64,000 nt of DNA from Chimonanthus salicifolius. Taxonomy: Eukaryota > Streptophyta > Magnoliopsida > Laurales > Calycanthaceae. This document shows positions 33,137 through 45,726 of this stretch, piece by piece (positions within the stretch are counted from its first letter, which is position 1; every line of letters begins with the position of its first letter). The notes under the pieces were generated by a model. That model was given only the letters and a program-made list of their open reading frames with translations. It searched no databases and was not told the origin of the DNA. Both the position numbers and the translations under genes were made by a program. The DNA lies in the NCBI GenBank assembly GCA_013350335.1, contig CM023539.1, positions 25,475,043 to 25,539,042 of the forward strand, given 5' to 3'.

Positions 33137-34941
33137 TGTTGGTGTTCTAGAACAAGAGTTAAGATTGACCCTAGATGGGGGTGAATAGGGCAATCACCTA
33201 TTTTAGTGGTCTATACAAATTTCTCGATCAATTAAAAGATATGCAGCAGATTAACAAATTAATCAAGATAAATGTGTTGTGTGATATCAAAAGTGCACCA
33301 ATTATAAATCAATCACACAAACAAACCAAACATGCATAACACTAGATGTATAGTGGTTCGGAGTAAATCCCTCCTACATCTACTGTTGGACTCACCCAAT
33401 CTTGGGCTATCCCAAATACAATAGGTGGGGAGTTACGCCCTCACAAATAGAATAGGACTTCCACCTATTCAATTGAATGGAATTTCACCAAATCCCTAAG
33501 GTTTTGAAAGGTTCGACCTAACCCCAATTTACGTCCTTATCTCTCTATTTTTTATAGTGGTTCAAGAGTAAATCCCTCTTTAATCAACTTTACAAGATGA
33601 TGTTTAAAATTAAACAAACACTAAAAAGCACTTGACTTTGTAGCTCACATCTTGATGTAGATGTGTTTCTTGAAGACTCCTTCCCAATGTGATGTCATAT
33701 GTAGACGAAGATGAGCCGTTTGTAGAGTAATCACAATCCTTGGGAGGGTTTCTAGAAATTGGATGACCAATATCAATCTTAGATGGTTTTTTTTTCTCTC
33801 TCTCTCTCTATCTCAATCAATGGATTGGATCTTAGATGATTCACCTAGTGAAGTCCATGTAGAGGAGTTTGGAGAGGTTGGAAGCTTTTGGGAATGCCTC
33901 TTAGATTCTCATATTCAAGGGCTCAAGGTCTCCAATCCAGTACACCAAAGGTTTGGAGTTTAAATAGGCAAACATAAAAATCCTGACTTGACATGGCAAT
34001 GGATCATCCCTGGCGATCGATCATGGAGATGACCGTTGCACATTAAATGCATTCAAATGGATACAAAATGGTCACCAGACGAGGGATCGTGCTCCACGAT
34101 GGATTATGACCTTCCAGAGGCGATGGGTCGTGGTCTGATCATAGTATTGTCCTGGGGCCAGCTGAGTTTGAAGGTATTTACTTAAACCCGAATTTTAACA
34201 TTCTCAGCTGATGAATTGTGATCGATATGGATTGCCCTTGTACCCGACGATGGGTCGCCACTTGACGATAGGATCGTCGTGGGATAGTTCCAATTTGACA
34301 GTGTTCCTCAAACTAGAACCTTGAACAAGTCTCGTCGATGGATCGTGGTCCCGATGTATCGGCCCTGTCCCAGAAGATGGGTTGTGGTCCCGATGTATTG
34401 GCCCTGTCCTAGAAGATGGGTCGTGCACCCGATGGATGGTGACAAGCTCCTCACAATGGGTCGTAGACACGAACGTATCGTCCTGAGACCATAGATGTTT
34501 GGCAGACTATTCCAAACTGGAACCTTTGTTTTTCCAGACGATTGATCGCTAACCACGATAGTATCGTCCTCTGTCATTGGAGATAGATCGCCGACACAAT
34601 GTGTCGTCATGACAGTAAAATCAATAGTTTAAACATTAAGTTCATGTTCTGACTTTGGTGTCAAACACACACTAGGCTTACTTATGAATTACCAAGATGT
34701 TCTCTAAGCCTATGCAATGTCATCCTAAGGTGTTGGGTTCCACCTATAGTCATCTATGGCCAATTAACTTTGTGTGATTGCCATACACTTGTTGATCCAT
34801 TGAATCTTCAATGATTTTCCATTCTTGGACTTTTTCAACCAACACTTTAGTCTTGATTCTTGAGCTTCAACCTTCAAGGCAATGCTTCACCTAAGTCATG
34901 GAATTGACAAATAGGTGACTCGACAAGCTGGGGCACTAACA
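33137..34941 (-). mobile_element. 3' LTR of copia element H
   Basis: TGTTGGTG...CACTAACA (1805 bp), nearly inverted terminal octamers. The purine tract lies at its right edge, so it is the 3' LTR of a minus-strand element. A TATA-like box reads CCTATTTAAACTCC on the minus strand at about 33955-33968. Upstream of that box (to the right) lies the GATGGATCG repeat cluster. Confidence 0.82.
34005..34612 (-). repeat. Clustered GGATCGTGG/CGATGG dyad motifs in LTR H
   Basis: About ten degenerate copies of a motif built from GATGGATCGTGG, a few bases, and CGATGNATCG; for example near 34014, 34083, 34118, 34240, 34265, 34335, 34376, 34417, 34455 and 34538. Two units near 34335-34425 are direct repeats with CCCGATGTAT-GGCCCTGTCC. 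The cluster lies in the U3 side if the TATA-like box at ~33960 is used. Confidence 0.75.
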
Positions 34942-34957
34942 ATCTCTCCCTTTGTCT
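34942..34957 (-). other. Polypurine tract of element H
   Basis: Minus strand GACAAAGGGAGAGAT directly before the LTR start TGTTAGTG; AAAGGGAGA-type tracts are usual in copia elements. Confidence 0.82.
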
Positions 34958-35863
34958 CGATGACTTAGCCCAACCCATTATACATTTGAATACAAATATT
35001 ACAATAATTATAAGAACATATTCAAATGACAAAATCTAGACTCTATGCTTCTAGATGCTTTTTTCATCTTGCTCCACTTGCCATCTTCAATGTGATCCTG
35101 TACAATATACTTGTACACACAAACAATGTAAGATAGGTGGAAGCATAGGTATCTCCTCCTCAAATGTTAGTACATAAAGCACATAGTGCTCCCCCATAGC
35201 TAATGGACTAAATCCCTTTAGTCAATGATTAAACTCCCCTTTAATCATAGACTAACCTCCCTTAAAGATCTTTTTCCCTTAAGATCTTTAACCTTTCTCC
35301 TTCTAAGTTTATTCTAAGCTTTAGCATTCTCCCCCTTTTTGTCATAAATTGACAAAGGGTGCTACGCACTGATTTACCGCTTTAGTGTGCTTCAACAAGT
35401 CCCAACAATTTGACTGGATGAGGGGAAGGGGGAGCACATGTATTTTCAAGAATTATACCAATTTTGAAAAATAACTATGCATGCAATGAGGAGGGAATCA
35501 CTCATATAAAAAAATATTCCATGAAAGGAGCTTATGAGTGAAGACAATCATGAACTATATAAAGTATACACCAATTAGAGCACATAGTTCGTGAAAGATG
35601 AGATGATGCAAAAACATATACCAATGTGAGCACAAGTGCATCAAAACATGAAATAGGTTTATTCATCAAAACATACACCAATAAGCATGATATATCCTAT
35701 AGCCAGGAAAAGTATAATCAAAGCTTGCATAAGTCAAATGTTTCATGCAGCAACCCATGGTTGTTTGAACTCACTTATAAAAAGATGGGGTTCAACTACA
35801 CTTGTTCTAGAGATACTTCAATGATGCACAAATCTTAGACCAATGTAGGATAGAATCAAAGTC
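34958..35863 (-). mobile_element. 3' noncoding part of element H
   Basis: No reading frame of note. On the minus strand it contains the purine-rich GACAAAAAGGGGGAGAATGC word near 35325-35345, typical of the 3' region of plant copia elements, and short direct repeats of TTTAATCAT-GACTAA near 35215-35260. Pol should stand between this part and gag and is deleted. Confidence 0.6.
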
Positions 35864-36756
35864 CTATCCCTTAGGGATCCATATGAAGTTTTGATCCGGA
35901 CCTTTCCTCTCAAATCCTTGGAATTTGGACAATTTAATTCTACCATTTTGAACATTTAGCCCAATTCTGGAGGTTTGAGACAAGACCCTTGATGTGATAT
36001 TCCTATTCAAAGAAATTCGAGGTCTTAACTTATCCCTAATAGATGTACCAATGTAGGGATGATGCATGGTGTGAGTGCAATGTGTTTCCTAGGATCATTC
36101 ACATATACAAAATAATTTACCTTATTCTTCTTGGCAAAATGTGAATTTTCATTGAATTCCTTCTTTCTCTTCTTTGCACCTTGAGAAAGACCATTACCCA
36201 CCGATTTTTTAACCTGCATCTTTCTAGACTTACACTCATGTTTGAAGTGCCCGGTTATACCACAATAAAAACATATTATATTTTTGAAGAGTGCGTGGTG
36301 TGGCCTTTACCTAACTTAGATTGGTACGTAGGTCTCTTTTGGTTTGATTGAGAATTACAAAGACAATGCCAATTTCCATGAGGTTTACCCAAAATAGGTT
36401 CTTCCAATTTTAGCACACTTTGTGTAATCATGTCTTGAGATTTCTGAAGACCTTTACCTCCAAGACATTTTCCAACTTCTTTTAGCTTCAAGTTGTCATT
36501 CTCATAAACTTTTAAAATTTCTTGAAGCCCTTTTTCAGATTCTCTCAACTTTATGTTTTCATCATTTGCATTTTTCAAATTTGATGATAGAAGATCATTT
36601 TCAACATTTACATTTTGAAGTTGGCGAGAGAGTTTGGCATTCTAAATTTTCACCTTATCAAGCTCCTTAGCCAATCTCATACTCCTTTAAGTACAAGGCA
36701 GTTATAGGATTCTTGGAGGTCATCTTCCTCTTCAAGATCTTCTTCATTATCTCATT
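35864..36756 (-). pseudogene. Copia gag remnant with coiled coil and CCHC knuckle (element H)
   Basis: On the minus strand: an acidic start (NEEDLEEEDDLQESYNCLVL), a leucine-rich coiled-coil stretch (LRESEKGLQEILKVYENDNL), a linker with KRPTYQSKLGKG, the zinc knuckle CFYCGITGHFKHEC near 36225-36268, a Lys-rich stretch, and GPDQNFIWIPKG near 35864-35905, the WVPK-type end of SIRE-like gag. Stops and frameshifts break it into at least three frames. The domain order is the usual one for this lineage. Gag would form the particle shell. Confidence 0.75.
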
Positions 36757-39231
36757 TCATCAAATTAATCCATTTTATTTTTAAATTGGTGAATCATGAA
36801 TATGTAGTCTAATTGTTAATTAAAATTGCAAAGTTCAAGATTAGAAAATTATATTTACAATCCTAGTTAAAGAAAATTTTGGAGAGGGATTGATTTGATA
36901 CATGAATTAAAGAATTAAATAATGAACATACAAGAATAAAATAAAAACAAAAATTGAACATCTTTTATACAACATACATACAAACTGAATAATGTAATTA
37001 AAGACATGAAATAAATTGACAAATAAAGTAAATGACAGAATAAATAAATGCATTATTTAAAGGTGGTTATGGAATTTTTTTCCTCATCGCTCAAAATAAA
37101 TAAACAAATATGAGACCTAGATCAGAAATTCACGCTTAGAATTCAAATATCACTTTAAACCATTTAATTAAAATTCATAATCTTTAATCTAATTAAAGTT
37201 TAGCTCTTAGATTTAACACTTATAACTTAAACCCTTTAATTAAACAAAGAATACAAAATTAAATTAAAAGAGAGTATAAAAATAAGTCTGAATAATCAGG
37301 CTCTCGAGTATTCTAACGGCACATCTCTTATTTATTTCATGGAAGAATTCAAGTATAAGCATACATAAAATTGAGAACAATAAAACAAAATGGAGACGTA
37401 AATTTACAACCCTCACTTGTAAAATCATGTGGGACCTCCTGTCTTCTTGTTTCTTGATCTTTTCTCCTCAACCTTTGGTCCTCTTGAGCTCTAGGTCAAA
37501 TTCGAATTTTGGCTATGGGTAATGAGGTATTTATAGGCTCAAGTAAATGATGGATGGCTAAGATTAAATCTTGGTTTAAGTTGATGGATGAAAGGATGGG
37601 ATTGGATCTTAATGGAATTGGGTGGTTAGGATTTTAACTTGCAAAAGGTTAGGGTTGCAAAAAGGTGTACACGAATTTGCATGTGTGGTGGCTTGGAGTG
37701 GGGTGCAAGAAAAGAATAGCAGAAAATATGATTGGTTTTGGCAATGAGATTTTCGAGTTTGGCTATGTAGGATTAGGGTTTGTTGTATGAGACGATAAAT
37801 GAATGGATGAGATTGAGAGATGAGATGAATGAATGGATGAATGATAAGTGAGATGAGGTGGCTTAGGGTTCACTTGTGAAATTCTAATGAAGTGGATTGA
37901 GATATGGGAAAATTGTGTGTGACGTGGAGGATCGGGATGATGAGGTGTGCTACTGATTTTAAGAGTGTATTTGGATGGGATTTTGTCTAGGTACATGGAG
38001 AATTTTAAGTGATGAAATCGTGTGGGTGTATGATGATAAGATGATGGATGACATGGCATATGTGCATGGAGGCTACTTGAGCTCCAAGTTGTTCTAACTT
38101 AGGGTTTTAATGAATGGATGGCTTGGATTAGATTGGGGTTAAATCTAATAATGGCTCTATGGTGATTTAATAAAAATGAATTATATGAAATGGTACCAAA
38201 TGAAGGGTTGTGATTTAAAGGTGGAGATGGATATATGATATGATGAATGGCCTAGATCTAAAGCAAGGTATGTTATGAAATGGATTCGCATGGAGGCTCT
38301 AGGGTTTTACCCAATATGAAGTGGATGGTTGTGATGAAATGTCTAAGATCTAATGGCTTTAATGAGTGATGGATGATCTAGATGGATGAATGATGAGATG
38401 ATGCATGAATGGTCATGATCCTATGGTTAATCTACATGTTTGATAGGTTGGTGGCCTAGAACTAATGTCATGCATGTGTGGGTTGGATTTGATAGGTGGC
38501 TCTAAGTTTGACCTAATTTTTATGCATGAGATGGAAGGTGGAGATTTAAGATGGGAAATGGAGGATGGAGATGAGTTGCATGAAAAAGAGAGATTAGGGT
38601 TATGAAATTCGGCCATGGGCTATTGGATATGGGCTTTGGTGAAATTAGAATATGATCCATGGAACAATTGAACTTTGGATTTGGACCCCAACTCATGGAC
38701 TTTGTCTTAGGCCCACTCGACGTGAACTTGAGCTTGACTTGAGAATTTGGGCCTTTGAGTTACACAATGGCATGGCCTATCTGTATGAAATACACATGGA
38801 CTGTCTGTGGCCTGACCCAATGCTAGCCTGTGGAGCTTAACTTGGCCCATATGAAGTGGATCTTGGTCCATTTATCTTGAATTTCATTCTTTGGCATTTG
38901 AATTGCATGATCTCCCTCCCAGAATTTAATAATTAATTCACCACTTAAATTCTAACAATAATTAATTAATCTTAAACTCTCATAATTGGATCCAGATTAA
39001 TTAATTTACATGAAAAACTCTAAAAGTGGCATGAATTAAGTTATTAAAATTTCAGCTCTTCACTTTTAAGCTCTAATCTTGCAATTATCCACTAAATTGA
39101 GATGATTTCCCTGAACTTTCCATTTTTATCTACAAAACTAGAAAATGACATTAAATGTATGTGATATATACAAAATCAAGGCAACTAGTCCAATAATCAG
39201 GGATAAAAATGTAATATTTCAATGCTCAACA
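36757..39231 (-). mobile_element. 3' LTR of Athila element D (truncated)
   Basis: Aligns with 52666-55131 from TCATCAAATTAATCC to ATGCTCAACA. The first ~245 bases present in the 5' LTR (TGTTGA..., CTCGCAAGCG) are absent; the copia gag abuts instead. The middle (37790-38600) is a GATG/GAATGG-rich low-complexity stretch shared with the other Athila LTRs. Confidence 0.88.
37529..37536 (-). promoter_or_regulatory. TATA box of the Athila LTR (3' copy)
   Basis: Minus strand GCCTATAAATACC. The same TATAAATA occurs at 53439-53446 and 56141-56148, and as TATAAGTA at 30473-30480, always after (minus strand) a run of AGGTGG-type LTR sequence and before AAAATTCGAATTTGAC. Conservation at one place in four LTRs supports it as the promoter. 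Confidence 0.65.
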
Positions 39232-39250
39232 AATACCCCCAAACTTAGAT
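39232..39250 (-). other. Polypurine tract of element D
   Basis: Minus strand AAGTTTGGGGGTATT directly before the LTR. The related Athila at 57209 has AAGTTTTGGGGTATT. Confidence 0.82.
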
Positions 39251-41837
39251 TTTGCTAGCCCTCGAGCAAAACTACCTAAAAAGACTAAAACAAATGAAAG
39301 TACACAAATCTTAGACTAAACCTAATCTAATCCTAAACTACACCACTTTCGCTGGTTATCTCGATTGCATTTAGCGTATACAACAAGCCTTTAAACCCCT
39401 AGGTTTCCCCTAGTGGATGAGTTATAGTCTCTTAAGGGCTTACAGTGATGATACCCACAAACATCAAATTTTTTAGCAAGAACACACCAGACAAGGGGTC
39501 TAAACATCATACAACTCTAGAGTTCATTTTACAAGATTTATACCCAGAGTGTAGTGTGCTTAGCCAATAATAACACATACTTCTTTTTCCAAACAATCAC
39601 TAGTTTCACCACTGGAAAATGCGCTTCGACTGTAAACCTCATTGGATATATCTCTTGGAAAAAATTACACTCAGAAGTTTGGGTTTATTTTCTCTCAAGG
39701 TATATGTGAGCAGAATTTATGTATTCAAATCAAAATATCTCACATATGTATTAACAAAGATGGTACATGTCAAAGAAAATAAATGATCTTATGAATGGAT
39801 GTCACTTTCCTAAGAACGTTGAGTCAAATACCATCATTTTTCCTCATCTATTCTCTATATAAAAGAACATATATTTAGCTTAAGATCAATAGGACTTCCT
39901 ATAGCACGAAACGTGGCTTGGGATCGGGTCAAATCAAAGAAGGATAGAAGGCTCTAAAAGTAATACTTTGGAGAAAAATGGTTAGAGGTCTTCATTACTT
40001 TGAAATGGGATATTTTTCCTCTATATTTCTTTTCAGCACTTTTCAAAATATTTCATATTCTTTATTTTCTCTTCTTTTTCACTTCCTTCTTTGGTGTCCA
40101 GATGTTCTCTTTTTCTTTTCTTTTTTCTTTTCTTTTAGTGTTGTTTATTTTTCAGAGTACCAACCCAATTTCACATCTCTAACCTTTTCTGAGTTCTAGA
40201 ATAGGTCAAAGATATTTCAATGAGGCTCAAACTCCACAACCGGAGTTGGGTATGGTAAACTTGGTTGATCAATAACTTAGGCTAATTTTTTCAATAAGGC
40301 TCAAAATTATCAGGATAAAATGACCAAAGGTAGGCTTGAAAGGCTCACACATTCCAAAGGATAAAATGACCAAAGGTAGGCTTGAAAGGCTCACACATTC
40401 CAAAAAAATGGCCTAAATCATATTCTAAGATTCAACATGTGATTTCTTTGTTTCAAATAAATTCTGAAAAATTTCAAGTATACGAACTCAAATTTGATGG
40501 CATTCTCAATAATACGACCAAAATGAAGAATAAATAGATCGACAAATTAAATGCGCTACCAAAGAAAATAGAATTGATTTATAACCCTCAAAAGAAAATA
40601 ATGACTCTAAAGCTCACTAGGCAAAGTCTCCACTGGTATTTCTTTGATGATTACTCGACTGGTGAAAATTTTTCTATTTCAGACTAATCTTAATATGGTT
40701 GTGTACAATGGTTTCCAAGTATAAATCCTATAAAAATATTTCTGGAAAAGTATGATATAAAGATCTCTATCTAATTATTAATGCTAAAAATGCAACTATT
40801 TTTATATCAGATTGTCAAGACGTTGGGAATCTTTTTCAAACTAAAATTGGTAGTGCTTAAGCTCCAGAAGTCTCAGTCCTCACTTACTCTTCTCTAAAAT
40901 GATTTTGCCAATTTTTGTCTAAGTAAGATTATGACTCGTTTAACGTCAGATTGTCAAGAAGTTTGTAAGAGCTCAGTCGGAAATCAACAGTTCTCTGGAG
41001 TTCAAGGCGTCTTAGTTTTTCAGGACTTACTCTGCCCTTGATTACATCCAAAAAGATCTTTTTATTTGTGCTTACGGGTCTATGTTGTGCTCCTGTCACA
41101 CAATGGACTCATTGCAGTTTCTACGTCCACATTTGTGACACCTAGCTAGCCTCTTAGTTTTCCTCTTTGCAGCCAGAGTGCTTCGACCACAAAGAGGGGT
41201 GGGTTGTTCCTCTTGGTTGTCCCGCTTCCTCACCCTCATAGTTAAGGAAATGATTTTCCTACACAAGTCTAGGGGAACTTGTGTTCTAGACAGACACGTT
41301 GCGAAAACAAAAGCTCGACCGTCTACATGCCTGACTTCTATCCAGTTCTTTAACGTCTGTTGGTCACAAAGACAAAGATGAATGGTGGATGCTAAATTAT
41401 TTATTTTAAGGGGTCTCAATTTTTCACTTACTCTCTCCTAAGATTTTTTTATGAAAATGACATATGATGACCTTAGTAACCCCAAACTCAAATTAAATAA
41501 TGTCCTCAATGTTCCCTAATCTACACTGGCCAGGTGCAAAAGAAGAAATATCTTAGAAAATGAACAATCTGGGTTTAGTTGTACTTTGGGCTGAAATGAT
41601 GAATGACTGACTTCGAGGCTAGACCGACTAAATGAAAAACTTAAAATAAACTCGACAAACTTAAAACTAGACACTGACGACTCAAAATAACTTAGACATA
41701 GATAAATTAGAGAGATGGGTAGGTGGGTCTGGGTGGATGGGGTAATAGGTAAATGGGTTTGGGTAGATGGATAGGTAAATGGAGAGAATTTGATGTACAA
41801 ATCAGTCTTGGTAGATTGGATTAATGAGTTGAACCGC
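39251..41837 (-). mobile_element. Athila 3' noncoding region (element D)
   Basis: About 2.6 kb between the integrase end and the purine tract; Athila elements normally have a long 3' part here, sometimes with an env-like frame. I see no such frame. The part from 39765 to 41000 is conserved at 11473-12686 and 57735-58519, including a pyrimidine run (plus strand) near 40050-40140 and CAACCGGAGTTGGGTATGG. A 30-bp tandem duplication (AGGATAAAATGACCAAAGG) lies near 40313-40400. A 107-codon Cys-containing frame lies at 41096-41419. Confidence 0.75.
41096..41419 (-). other. Unrecognised 107-codon reading frame in Athila 3' region
   Basis: Open on the minus strand, Lys/Arg-rich, ending with KTKRLARCHKCGRRNC near the C terminus (C-x2-C-x4-C). 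I do not recognise it. The corresponding part is missing from the other two Athila copies, so conservation cannot be judged here. Base composition is a little richer in G+C than its surroundings. It may be chance, an env-region remnant, or captured sequence; I do not claim a gene. Confidence 0.2.
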
Positions 41838-43125
41838 CGTTTTTCCTTTTGGATTGTGAAACTCTAAAAATGGTTTCAATTGATGACCATTAACTTTGAA
41901 AATATGACCATTCTTAGGATGTCTCATCTCAATGGCTCTACGTGAAAAAAAAAGAAATGAACAATGTATGGACCGGACCATTTTGATTTCAATTTCCCAG
42001 GAAAAAGATGTACACGTGAATTGTACAACAAGACCTTTTGACCAACAGTAAACACTTTTCGGAGAATGTGTTTGTTATGAAAAATTTACGTCCAGTCTTT
42101 GTACTTCTTGGTTGTATCATAAGATTCATTCCGTATTTCTTCCAACTCAGCCAATTGAAGCTTTCTGAGTTGTCCAGCCGAGTCTAGAGCAAAATTAAAA
42201 CGCTTGATAGCCCAATAGGCTTTGTGTTTTATTTTGATTGGAAGATGACAAGCCTTTCCATACACTAAGTGATAGGGTGACATTCCTATGGGTGTCTCGA
42301 ATGTTGTTCGATAAGCCCATAGTGCATCAGTGAGTCTTCTCAAGGATATGCTTGATTTCTCTATTTGATATTTCCATTTGTATGTTTGTTTGTAGGTGAT
42401 AGGGAGCATTTACCTTGTGAATCACCCCATATGATTTCATCAATTTTTCAAATGGGCGATTACAAAAATGCTTACCACCATCACTGATGATTGTTCGTGG
42501 AATACCAAATCTAAAGAAGATGTTTTCTTTCAATAAACAGCTGACAACCTTGTGATCATTGGTTTTGCATGCCACCACTTCTACCCACTTTGATACATAG
42601 TCAACACCTACGAGGATATATAGATTGCTGAAAGAATGAAGGAAGGGTCCCATGAAATCGATGCCCCAAACATCAAACAGTTCAACATTTAAGATTGGGT
42701 TTAAAGGCATCATGTTTCGGCGGGATATACTTCCTAATTTTTGACATCCATCACATGAAATGCATAAGGTATGGGTATCATAAAACATGGAGGGCCAGTA
42801 AAATCTACACTGCAAGATTTTTGCAGTTGTCTTTTTAGCACTAAAGTGGCCTCCACAGGCTTGATCACGACAGAAACTTATGACACTTTGTTGTTCCTCT
42901 TCAGGGAGACAACAACGAATTATTTGGTCTGCATAATGCTAAAACATATATGGATTGTCCTAGATAAAAATTTTGACTTGTGCCAGAAACTTAACTTTAT
43001 CTTGTTTAGTCCAATGCGATGGCATTTGACTGGTTATAAGATAATTGACAATATCAGCAAACCATGGAATTTGGGAAAGTGACATGAGTTGCTCATCAGG
43101 GAAGGACTCAGTGATAGGACGGGTA
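41838..43125 (-). pseudogene. Integrase of Athila element D, downstream part
   Basis: On the minus strand: linker PWFADIVNYLITSQMP near 43030-43080, the zinc domain with LPEEEQQSVISFCRD, CGGHFSAKK and CISCDGCQKLGS, and the DDE core with VWGIDFMGPF, IISDGGKHFCNRPF and QMEISNREIK. Then come [40 protein letters not shown] and a GHQLKPFLE end near 41838. The TNGQ motif before the catalytic Glu reads TNIQM. It is interrupted by frameshifts near 42330 and 42085. The N-terminal side continues on the far side of the solo LTR at 46987. Confidence 0.92.
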
Positions 43126-43275
43126 TGTAACACCTTGGAATCTTAGACTGATAAAATTAACGTAATCATCTCTTAAAGATTGGAATGAAATTACATGATT
43201 TTGATTAGAGTGTCAATAAATGAATTGAATAGAAAGAAAAATAGGAAAAAAATAAGGAAATCTAAAATTTCCAAG

Positions 43276-44460
43276 TGATACATATCGACTTGGGTGATGT
43301 GCATCTACTTGGTATGTATCGAGTTTTGCATATGTATTAGAAAATTGACCCGAAGCTAAGAATTTCAGATGTATGTATCGAGTTATGTCGATGTGTACTA
43401 AAATAACAGTTAGATACATATCAACTTTTACTATATATCGAGCGGGTCCAAATATTTTGAATCTGATTCGCACAACCACCCTCTGTACACGTCCTCTCAT
43501 GCATTAAATGCCCCCCTACCCCTACCACTGTCCTTGGAGACCAATGCATGCTCTCCACAAGTATTGTCTGTTGACTAGAGGAGGAAGGAGATCCCAGATG
43601 TATACATTGACAGAGGTCGATGTATGTATAAATCCACCTAGGACATGTATCATGTGTGTGTTCAGTAGCTTAAGTCCGAGACTACACAACCATCTCCCAT
43701 TGTGTCCCATCACTCACCTACCACCGCCCTTGAGGGCCAAGGAGAACCCTTCATGTGGAATTGTCTTTGACTAGAGGAGAGGGAAAAGAGTTGATCCCTC
43801 ATTTTCCATTCAGTGGAGACTAGGGCAGCAAGAGAATGAGAGAAAACATCCCTCCATTTTCACTCTCTCAAACTGTGGAGCACCTCTTCTAAATCCCCCA
43901 TTCCCTCTACGTTTCTCAATGATATACTCCTTCCCCTCCCCTCTAGTTCACTTTACTTCACCTACAACAGCGGAGCTCGAAAGAGAAGAGGAAACCAAGA
44001 GAAGAAAGATAGGGAGAACAAAGTAGAAAGAAAGAGAAGCAATGAAGAAGGAGAGGAAACCTCGAACCCGAGCTAAAGCAAACCTCATTTAAGGAATCCA
44101 CAAATCCGGCAAGGCATAATGATCTATTTGCATTTTTGAGCTAAGAAAGTGTTCTAGGGTGATTAGATTTAACTTAGATTCAAAATTATAAGATGAAATC
44201 AATGAATGGGAAACATGCAGCTCGAAACAAAGAAGTTGCAAAGAAATCAGATGTCCACATCATCCTGATCGATGTGTACTCTGAGTGCAAACCTCAAATG
44301 TTGGAAAGGTCATGATTTTCGAGCACGACCCAGATATATGTATCGACCAAAGTCGATATGTATATCTGGAGTTAAAAAGTGAAGAAAAGGATGAAAGACG
44401 TGATTTTCGAACCAAACTCAAGAGTATACATCGACCAAAGTCAATGTGTATTCCTGGGAG
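43276..44460 (+). repeat. Hairpin motifs TATCGAC...GTCGATA in the solo LTR
   Basis: The best copy is 44330-44369: arms CCAGATATATGTATCGAC and GTCGATATGTATATCTGG with a 4-base loop, 16 of 18 positions paired. Other copies lie at about 43279-43325, 43369-43398, 43412-43445, 43597-43628, 44262-44282 and 44422-44458. Cores alternate between GTCGATGTGTAT and ATACATCGAC. The design resembles the L1 hairpins, with an unrelated sequence. Confidence 0.85.
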
Positions 44461-45726
44461 TAAAAATAATGAAAGGGAGGAGAAATCAACAAAGGAAGAC
44501 ATGATTTTAACTTTAGTAAAGTGATTTATGTATTTGGGGTTCACCTAGACCCTAATGACCTTTCTAAATTAACCCCTAGGTTCTAATGAAGACCTACATA
44601 AATGGGATTAAAAGGAAAGCACACTATGATGATTAGAGATCTATGTTTTATGCATGGGATTGAAAGGAATGTGATAGATTTACAAGCTTAAGTAGGTAAT
44701 ACGAAACATGTATTGAGATTCACTTAGGCTACATTAGCCTTCAACTAATTGACCTATGAGATCTAATGAGACATTGTATATTGAGAACACAATGTAAATG
44801 CTAGGAAATTGAGAACAATTAGTGAGAAGCAATGCTAAGGATGTATATTTAATGTTTTGGATGCATGTATAATGAACAAAGGGTCAAGAGGGAACCCGGG
44901 ATAGGACGAACAAGTTCGTGGACTGTTTTCATTCATTGATCAACTGACATCAGGTAGGTTTTCCAACTTTGTTGAAGCACTCTAGTGCAATTACATATTA
45001 TGATGATTTTCCTAATAGTCATTAAGGTTGATTTTATGGTTATGATATTTTTGGTATAGATATGATTATGAATTGAAGAATGAGAATACATATTCTGAAA
45101 TATGAAGTATAAAGGTATTTTCAATATATGATATATGGATTACGAATAGAAAATTAGAGATATGAAGTATAGATATATATTTTGAATGAGAATGATATGT
45201 ATATACTTACGTATATAGATATGCATTATTTCCCGGTCAATGATGTTAATCTAATTTGAAGTTTGGAAATATGTTGGAATTGTAGGTTATATTAATGTGA
45301 ACTCTTAAGATATTATGGGAATGTCTATTATGAAAGGAATGTAATGAAATGAATGCAAAGAGACTATACAAACTATATGATGTTTGAAATGTCCTAGAAA
45401 TGAATCATGTATGATAAGAATATATGTTTATGATTGAAAAGAAGTTGAGACTATATGAATTATATGATATATGAATTAAGTTGCATTCAATGAAAGGGGG
45501 TTAGTGAAATGTGAAATTGTAGGATGTTATGGGAATGTCTATTACGAAAAGAATGTAAGCAGTTTAATATGAATGATATGATGTTGGGAATACCTTGGAA
45601 ACGTGAAACTAAGTATGATGAGGGAATGGGTATATGTGAAAGGAAATCAAGGTTGGTAACTTGAGTACAACCATAAGAAATATACATAAGATATAGAATG
45701 AGAAAAGAATGAAGCGAGACGTATAT

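Larger units (their letters stand above)
33137..36756 (-). mobile_element. Element H: copia (SIRE-like) remnant without pol
   Basis: In plus coordinates: 3' LTR (33137-34941), purine tract, a 0.9-kb 3' noncoding part, then gag with a zinc knuckle, all on the minus strand. The LTR starts TGTTGGTGTTC and carries the CTAGATGGGGGTGAATAGGGC words seen in plant copia LTRs; the SIRE-like gag ends in a WVPK-type motif (IWIPK). Protease, integrase and RT are missing between gag and the 3' region, and the 5' LTR is missing at 36757 except perhaps for 13 bases at 55132-55144. Confidence 0.78.
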
